Position numbers and translations under genes: made by a program | Notes under the pieces: generated by a model | The model's input: the letters and a program-made list of their open reading frames with translations, nothing else | The model's database searches: none | Told to the model about the DNA's origin: nothing | Assembly: GCA_033557675.1 (NCBI GenBank) | Contig: JAWQRM010000259.1 | Coordinates: 1 to 25,490, forward strand | Direction: 5' to 3' | DNA: 25,490 bases | Origin: Coptodactyla brooksi | Lineage: Eukaryota > Arthropoda > Insecta > Coleoptera > Scarabaeidae | In this document: positions 10,201 to 19,200 of the stretch, piece after piece | Layout of the letters: each line of letters begins with the position of its first letter | Position numbering within the stretch: the stretch's first letter is position 1

Positions 10201-13200
10201 TTTTGCTTTGAACGTACGCTACTATCTTTTCCTACTAACATGGTAAACGACTATTACGAGCAACAAATTATTTGGGGAAAGTGTATTCCTTATTTACGTG
10301 GCCTGCCTACTAATGACTAGTTATTTAACCAGTGAAAAAGTAATCAAGCGGAATATTTTCAAACTTGGTCTTGTTGAAAAAATTCACTATTTTCCAAATT
10401 TAGTATTTCAACGTCTTCCTGCAAATGAGCTTTCAGGATATCCAAATACACCTATCCATTCGTTGTATCATTTATAAAACTGAACTACCCTATGTTTCAC
10501 TGTTGGTATTACATTTTTTAACCATGGCTTTTGGTGGTCTTCTTCACTCTTTTCCTCTTCCAGAAGAACAGCATTCCAAAAATATTCAATTCGTTTTTAT
10601 TCGTAAAAATAATGCTTTTCCAAAATAAATCTTTTCTTGGTGATTTTTAGCAAATTCTAACCCTTTTTTGATGTTGGCTTTCCTTAGTAATGGTTTCTCT
10701 TGTATTTTCCACCTCTATAATTATTTTTACAGCACTTGTTTTTGGATGTTTCCAGATTATCTATATCATATATTAGATTTTAAAAATACATCACTAAACT
10801 TGAACACTGAAATATTTCCATATGTTTCATAAACATTTAGAAGATGCCTCTTAAAATCTTTGTTAACATTAAAAAAAAAATGTTCATTTTGAATCCGCTG
10901 TTTGCCAGGATATATATGAATAGTATGAAGAAGATAAATAATATTATAAGTAAATATTATTTTGATTAAACAAGAGAAAAATGGACCGCTGAGCAGGATT
11001 CTAACCTGTGACCTTTGGTTTCACGCTAAACGCTCTTGCCACTGAGCTATGTAGGAGTCCTATATGAATAAATAATATTCTTGCAGCTTTTAATTATATT
11101 ATTAGCTTAACTGGTTTCAGCCATTTGAGGTCATCTTGAGAAGCTCTATAAAATTACAGATGTATTATAATATTGTAGATTATAAGTTTTACAATCGTAA
11201 GAGTATTGAACAAATCTATTAGTAAAAGTTATGATCAATAACAGCATTCTTATACTTACCATTTAGCAGAAGAATATTATTTATCTTCACACCATTCAAG
11301 AATACTTTTCTTTTTAAATTTTGGGAACAAACTGAATAATAATAGCAGTATTTATTGGCTCAAATCACAAATGATCAAGGATGCATATGTATTTTCTAAG
11401 TATTGTAGATAATCTGTGAACATCCAAAAACAAGTGCTGCAAAAATAATTTGTAAAATAATTTGTTTATTCGAAGTTGTTTAAAATTTCTTGATTATTAT
11501 TATGACCTTATAAAATAGATATGGGGTTATTTAAGAAGATGCAGAAGAAAGCATCCAATAGGAAATATGGATTTGTCAGATAGGACCTATAATCTATGCT
11601 AGAAAAACTTTACACTAAGTGCTTAGATTTTAGTTTAGAAACAAATATAATTGTAACTTTGGAAACTGAATATGTTTATGGTAGTTTGCTTGAAATGAAT
11701 AGATAGTAAATGAAATGTTGAAAATATAACAATAGATATAATTAAATTACCGTATTGTTAAGTGTAATTAATGGCGATTATTGACATTTCATTAACATCA
11801 ATCACCCCTGATAATGCAAATAATATATTTTTATATTATCAAGTTTGAAAGTTCACCTATTTGCCTTAGTACATTAGTTTGCATAATGCAACTTCATGCT
11901 TTCTATTGGGCAACAGATATTTAATAATGTATTCTTATATATATTTTTTATAGCTATCACACCTAAAGGCAAAAGTACATATATTAGAGGCTTCTATAGA
12001 CCAAGCTGTTGAGGAAAAGAAGTTTACAGAAGCCGATAAGTTGAATAATGAACTTGAAGCGGTGAAGAAACAGATTGAGGAGAAGAATGCTAAACGGGTT
12101 GTTGTACAACCGGTCAGGGAAGTGAAACTTGATTCTGAGACGATGTGCCGGAGTCTAGACATTCTGTCAATATTTCTGGCAACTGTTAGGCTGCACAAGC
12201 TACCATCTTCGTTAAGGGTTTGCCTCAACGAATTTATTAAACCTGGAGTACAAATTGACGATGTTAGTGTGCACGGAAGGATATTTCTCGTCCTTGGGCA
12301 ATTTTGTGTACTTGATAGAGATATTGCTGTAGAAGATGCACAGTATATTTGCTCTCCTGTGAGTAGTACATATGAGTAGTAAGTCTCTGTATACTAAAGT
12401 GTATCTTATGAAACAAAATTAATATGGTATATATACAAATTTCATATGGTTCATGAATTATTTTAGGATGCTAGTTTTTTTTTTGAATATGTATATAATG
12501 GGCATTATTGCGCATTATTGAGCAGTAGAATCTAAGTTGGGCCTTGGCCACCTCATTTTTAAAACTAAATCTTTTCTATTTTGGTAGCCATTCTGCAGAT
12601 TCTTGAGATACAACAATTCTTTTAATATTATATTTGTCTTAAGCAATACAATACCGAAATTCATGTTCCAATAGTCATGTTCATCACTTAAGACATAGAC
12701 AAATGGTTATATGTTTCAGTTAGCGGAAACAAGAAACAGTTTCCGAATTACCCCAATATTCTTAGAGTAATGTATGTCGTTCCGCTTAACTTCATATTAA
12801 GTTGAAAAGATTCCCGCGTAAGTTTGAAAGTGAATATCTGTGGTATGTTCCTTTGAAATTCGTCAATTTTTCTTTTACTTTGAATGTATATCTTCACTTT
12901 TTCAAAAGCGTGTTGTAATTTGTGATTATGTTTCATTCTAGTTTTTCTAGAGTAATTTTGCAAAACTACTTAATTATAATAATTAATTGTCAAAAACTGA
13001 ATTTTAATAAACAAAAATCATGGTATTTTCTTGGTGGCCTAGAATTGGCATTATTTACTACAGCTACATGAAATCTGATCAATTACGCGGCAAAGATTGG
13101 TCAATATTAATTGGCTAATCTATTTCCAAGATTGCATTAATATTTACCTTTTCAAAATAATGGTCGACCACATGTCACAAAAAACGATGTTAAAACTGCA

Positions 13201-16200
13201 AAAATGGAAAGAAATAAACTTTTATCCCGAAATGACCTAATACAAAAACGTTGCATTGCGAAATGTTGTACGATTGGTGGCATAATTGTTATGCATTATT
13301 GAACTCTTTATTTATAAATGCTACATGGGCACATTATATACCTAAATAAACTTGCAGTTTATTGTGATGTAAAAGTGTATTGATATAAAACTGTTTTCTA
13401 TCCCACACATATAACGATCACGTTGGTCTATAGAGACTTATTGGGTGACTGTAGATATTGTTTATATTTAATATTGAATATTATAATTCATTCTAATAGC
13501 TAATTGCAACTAAGTATGGAAGATATGATAAAAATTCAATAATAGCATCAGTGCAAGCAGTATCAGATATTGTACGTGTCCATGGTCCTGATATATTAGG
13601 TGATGATGACGATGAATCATTAAGCGTGACCAGTACACAATCATCTAAGTCACGAAGACGTAGATTATACCAAGAAGTCCCTCCAGAAGATATAGTAGCA
13701 CAGTGCATGAACATAACAAGAGGTTTAATCATGGATATCATATTAGACCTGTTAGATGAAGAGGTATTAATCTAGGATTTGTTTGTATTTTTATCTTAAA
13801 ATTTCTCTTTTTGTTTAGTTCGTCTAATATTAATTGTTTCAGGATGATGATATAAGACACACAGCAACAATGTCATTAATGAAATTAGTGATGAATGGTC
13901 TTCTTGTCAACTCTTCATTGTTAACAAGATTAATGTTGAAGTGGTTAAATCCATATATAGGTATTGTTGTTTTTTCACATACTAAGTTATCATGTAATGG
14001 TTGTCAATCTTATAATAATGACAATTATTATTATAACATTATAATAATAACAAAACTTTTATACAGATTAATTCAGGTTACTCTTATACAATTTACTAAT
14101 TTTTCCGTGGATGTTTGCCCCATCAATGCCCTGATATGAAATAACTTTATTACCTTGCATTGAAACAAGAACATAAATTGACCATCAAACAGAATTCGAA
14201 CCGGCGACTTTCTGCATTCATGACAGGGACACGTAATACATATGTGCCCTTCTATACTGTTCATGTCTTATGTAGCCACAGTTGTGAGTCTTATAGGCAA
14301 ATCTGCGGTATATAGAAGATATAGTAAGGAGCCCAGGACATTACCCTGTGGGACTCCAGACCTGATTGGATACAGATCAGAATATTCGCTGTTTTGTTTT
14401 ACTAAGAAATGTCTATTTGTTAGATAAGATTTCAGTAGTTCATGGTATGGATGTGGAAGACACTTTTTCATCTTGTAGTGGAGACCCATGTGCCATACTT
14501 TATTAAAAGCCTGAGAAATATCTATGAATGCTGCAGATCAATATCTGTTTGCTTTCAGATCTCTATTTATTTTATTCACTAGTCTATGAACCTGTTCTAT
14601 GGTCCCATGTTTGTCCCGAAATCCGAATTGATGATGAGCTATGATATTACGCTCTTTAATGATTAACTTCAATCTTTATGTACATTCTTTTAAACACTTT
14701 CGACTTTTAAACACTTTTTTTTGTTGGTTTGGGGATCATGATAATTTGAACCATCTTCCAAATATCAGGGAAATGACCAGTTTGAAGTATTGCATTGAAT
14801 ATGTATGTTATTAATTTGTAACATTTGGTCAACAATTCTTGTAGTACCTTACCACTGATCAGATTATAACCCGGAGCCTTCTTAGGATTAATCTCTTTCC
14901 TGATTATATTTAATACTTCTTTTATTTTTAGTTTCTTATGTGGTAAGTCCATTTGAAACGGGGTGTTTAGATATTCACGCCACGTGTTTTTGTTTTCCAC
15001 TGTTATTTCTGATGGGAAGGGTTGGAAAACATTTTGTAGATGAGTTTCAAATGTATTGCATTTTTCTTTGTCATTTCTTCCTCGCACTTCCTCGTGGCTT
15101 TCCATACGGCATAGTTGCTAGAGCTTCTACTAGAGCTTCAGTAGGTGTTAAATTTTTCATATAACATTTCTTTGAGTTCCCTTACCACCTTGTTTAGCTT
15201 ACTTTTATTTAGCGTTGTTCTTGATTGTTGCCATAGTTTTCTTAAATATATTTTTTCTCTAATCTTGAATGGTGGCAGGTAATACCTCCTTTTCTCGATA
15301 TTCCATACCAGGTGTTGCGAATCAGGCTGCCTGTTAGATATTTATAGTTAATTTTTGTCAATATCCATAGCACTTCTCAATGGGCAATTTAGTGTAATGC
15401 TTTCGTCTACTTTTTCTTTGAGGAGATTCCAGTTTATTCTGTTGTTATATAAGGAGGGTTGTCTATCTTTGTGAAAAACATGAGAGAAAATGGTAATTAC
15501 TATGGATGAGTGATCTGATGATAATTCCAAGCACGATTCAACTTTGAATTTTTCAGATCCATTTCCTTTACTATCCAGCATGTCAGAAATTTTGTTCTTA
15601 TCAGATGGCCAGTATATCAGCTCGCCTGCTGAAATATATTGCAAGTTATTAGCAGACATTGCTTTGAGTAATTCTCTATCTTTTGCTGTGGTTAATGTTG
15701 CACCCCAAGTAATATGTTTGGCATTAAAATCTCTGTCAGCTAGGAATTTATTGAGGAGGGTCTTGAAAGATTCATTGAAATGTTCATTTTTGTTATTGTA
15801 TTTCGGTGGACGATAAACAGCTGATACAGTTATTGGACTCATATCGGCCTCGATAATGACACTAGTGTCTTGTAAGTATTTCTTGGTGTATTTTTCTTTT
15901 TCATAGTGCTGGATCTTGTTATGGATTATAATGGCAACTCCGCTGTTAGCAGTGTTATTTGCATGTTTAATTGTATATATTTTATATTTTGATATAAGTA
16001 TGTAGTGTTTATTTGTAAAATGTGTCTGATATTAGCATTATGTCTATGTCATGTTGTTTTACGAAAGATTTCAGTTTCTGCGCATGTTGGTGTAACCCAT
16101 TCCCGTTCTAAATAACATATTTTTATTTTGCATAGACATTAAGCCAATTTAGTGATGACTGTGGTTAACAGGTTAAACATTATGCCCATTTGCTCCATTA

Positions 16201-19200
16201 GTTTGCTGATCATTGCATCTCGTCTTGTCATAAGTGCTTGATATAGTTTTAGCAGTTAGAGCATTTGTCATGAAAGCAGAAGGTCACAGAATAAGTTTAA
16301 TGATACGAATAAAATGAATTTTATTTAATGAAGGTATCCCAATGTTCAACATGAAAACCATAATGCATTTGTAAATTTGTAATCTGTATGAATTTCCAAT
16401 TGCTAATCCAAATTTTGAGCTCCCGGATTTCGTTTTTCGATTAGTTATCTATATATATATATAATGTATTTATCAAAAATGGATTTAGGAACTTGAAAAA
16501 TATGCAGAATGCTGATTATAACAAAAGTTGATTGTAAATATCTAAAAATTGGATGCTCAATCTTTTTAATTTTCAGTATATTCTAAATAAAAACATACTA
16601 TTGGGTTGTTTGGAAAGTAATTTCGCTATTTTCACAGCAGACGCGTTAATTGTATTTTAACCAGCCAACTTCATCCTAAATCATATATGCATTATATATT
16701 CTGACAGCTGATGTTGCAAAGTTTATTTGTGAAAATATTTTGTTCGGTTCTGTGCAATTCTTTTCTTTTTGCATCTTATGAAACACGGAGAATAAAAAAC
16801 AGCATTTTCAGCACATTTTGCTGTTTTATTACAAAAAATGTGACGTATATGCAGAAGATGTATTGACAGAATGCCAGTGTCAAAACTGGTTTGCAAAATT
16901 TTTTGCAAAAGTTTGCAAAATGTTTTGCAAGTTTGCAAAATCTTTGGGAGCTGTTTCCGAAATTTTTGGAAGAATGCCACATTCCATTCTAAAGTGTACT
17001 GTCATTAACTGGACAAATTTCATGATTCACTTAAACAGAAAAAGCTAGAATTATTCTATAGCAAAAGGTGTAGTGTTCCACCAAGATAGTGCGTGACCGC
17101 ATACCACTTTGGTAACTGGCCAAAAGCTTTTACAGCTTGGATGGGATGTAGTATCATACCTATCATATTCTCCAGATATGGCACCTTTCGATTATTACTT
17201 CTATCAGTCTCTACAACTTTTTTTTGATGGCAAAACCTTTACTTTAAAAGAAGCCCTCAAAAATGACTTGGATAAGTTTTTTGCTAGCAAGGATCAAAAG
17301 TTTTATGAGCGTAGAGTCATGCTGCTGCCAGAAAGACGGCAAAAGGTGTTAAACCGAAATGGTGAATATGTAATTATATAAAATATTTATACTTTCTAAG
17401 AAAAGTGCCTTTCATTTTCATCAAAAAAAGAAAAACGAAATTACTGTCCGAACAACCTAATATAAACATGCTCATTTAAATGAAGTCATGCCTCCAACAG
17501 TAAGAATGGTAGCAACAGTGCAACCTGTAATTTAGTTTTAATTTACAACAGCCTGTCTATGTAATAACACCCTTGAATGTTTCTGTTAAAATTTTTGTAG
17601 TTATTTTCATGGTTGAATTGTTTGTCTTAGATGACAATGATATTTACTTTTAATAATTTATTTTTTATTTTAAGAAAAACATGACCCAATAATGCAGCAA
17701 TTAATTGGGAATGGTTTATTAAAGTATGCAATGAATATTAAAAATAGTGGTTTGGTAATTCAAAGGACAATTGTTCCCACGCTGAACAGTATTGGAAATG
17801 CTCCTGATAATAGTCCATTTCAAGACGTGGAAGTAGACCATGTTCTTCTTTACTTGTGCAATATGACAAAGGTTCAACACACAGTAAGTATTCGACATTA
17901 TAAAAGATGCATATAATAAGTTAGTATTTATTTTTATTGTCTGTGTAATTAGGATGTATCTGCCATTCATAAAAGCTTAGCTCTAGAAATTGTGAGCACG
18001 ATAAAGAATCGTCCAAAAGCTAAAAGTACATACATTTTGTCTAAAATGTTGCTTATGTTGAATCCTCCCGATCAGACAGATGATCATTTTATAGCAAAAT
18101 GTACAGCAGAAATAGATATAGCTACTCAATATCTTGCGGATACAAAGATAATAAAGATGATAGTAAAATATAAAAACCTATTAAATAACGTACACAGAAA
18201 CGACACTGCCACAACGGTTGCTGAAGAGGAAACAGTGGAAGAAGGCACTGTAGATGGATTAGTGTCGACCAATTTAGGTCAAAGTCAAATTGACAGAATA
18301 ACAAATAAAGAGAATGACAATCCAGAAGAAACAGAGGAAGTATTGAATGGCAGTAATTCCAGTGAATCGACTGTGGTAAACAGTATTATAGATGATTCCT
18401 ATTCCCCTGTACAGTCAATCACCCATTCCACAAGAAAACGCATAAAGAAGTTTAAAAAGGATTCTACGTTATGTGTAATTGTTGAACGTTCATTAGAAGT
18501 AAGTATATTTTGAAAATAAATGTATTAACCCTGTTGTGCATAATATAAGTTACACATTAATTATATGAATAGAAGTATTTAATTAACTTGGTAGAATGTG
18601 ATTTTAGTAGAAAACCATCAGGTATAAAAAGATTTCTTGATTTTTACCTGCTTTTCGTAAAATGCTTAAACGTGCATACACTACCATATAAATTATTTTG
18701 TAACATTTTTGTAATTATCATTGAAAATGTGATAATTTTACTATTTGTACAACTAATGCAATTGACATCATCATATCTCAACATGTTGCCCGCATAAATA
18801 TTAATTTTTATCTATAAGGGTTCTTTTTGTGCCAAAGATGGTTCTTCATTAATACGAGGTTTGATAAAAGAATCTGATAATTTTTGATTTTTTCAAAAAT
18901 CTTTACTGCTTTACACAGATGGTGTAAAACTTCCAGGTAGTACTCCTCAATACTCCTTGGTGACAATAACTTATGGTACATTATGTCTTTGAAATTGAAA
19001 AAACAGTAATCTTCATGTTTGAACGAACTTGACTAGATTTTTTTGGTCTCGACTATTCAGGAAGCTTCAATTGGACTTTAGTTTCAATGTCACATCTATA
19101 TACCAATGTTTCATCACCAGTTATGACTTGTTCGAGCAGTTCGGGATTGCTATTAAGTTTAATTAGCAACTACTGAGCATTGTCCATTCGATTCCGTTTA

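Larger units (their letters stand above)
10918..11297. repeat. Inverted repeat bracketing the SINE and ribozyme-like motif
   Basis: 10918-10945 (GAATAGTATGAAGAAGATAA...) and the complement of 11271-11297 (GAATGGTGTGAAGATAAATA...) match apart from two substitutions and a 3-nt gap. The SINE has inserted next to the left arm. The pair may be the ends of an old non-autonomous element. Confidence 0.5.

Noticed and set aside
10981..11058. Functional tRNA gene
   Set aside because: Anticodon stem mismatch, abnormal loop position 33, acceptor mismatch and a target-site duplication indicate a SINE or pseudogene.
12748..12963. 71-codon - strand frame in intron 8
   Set aside because: No recognisable family, lysine-rich only because the DNA is AT-rich, and it sits inside an intron.
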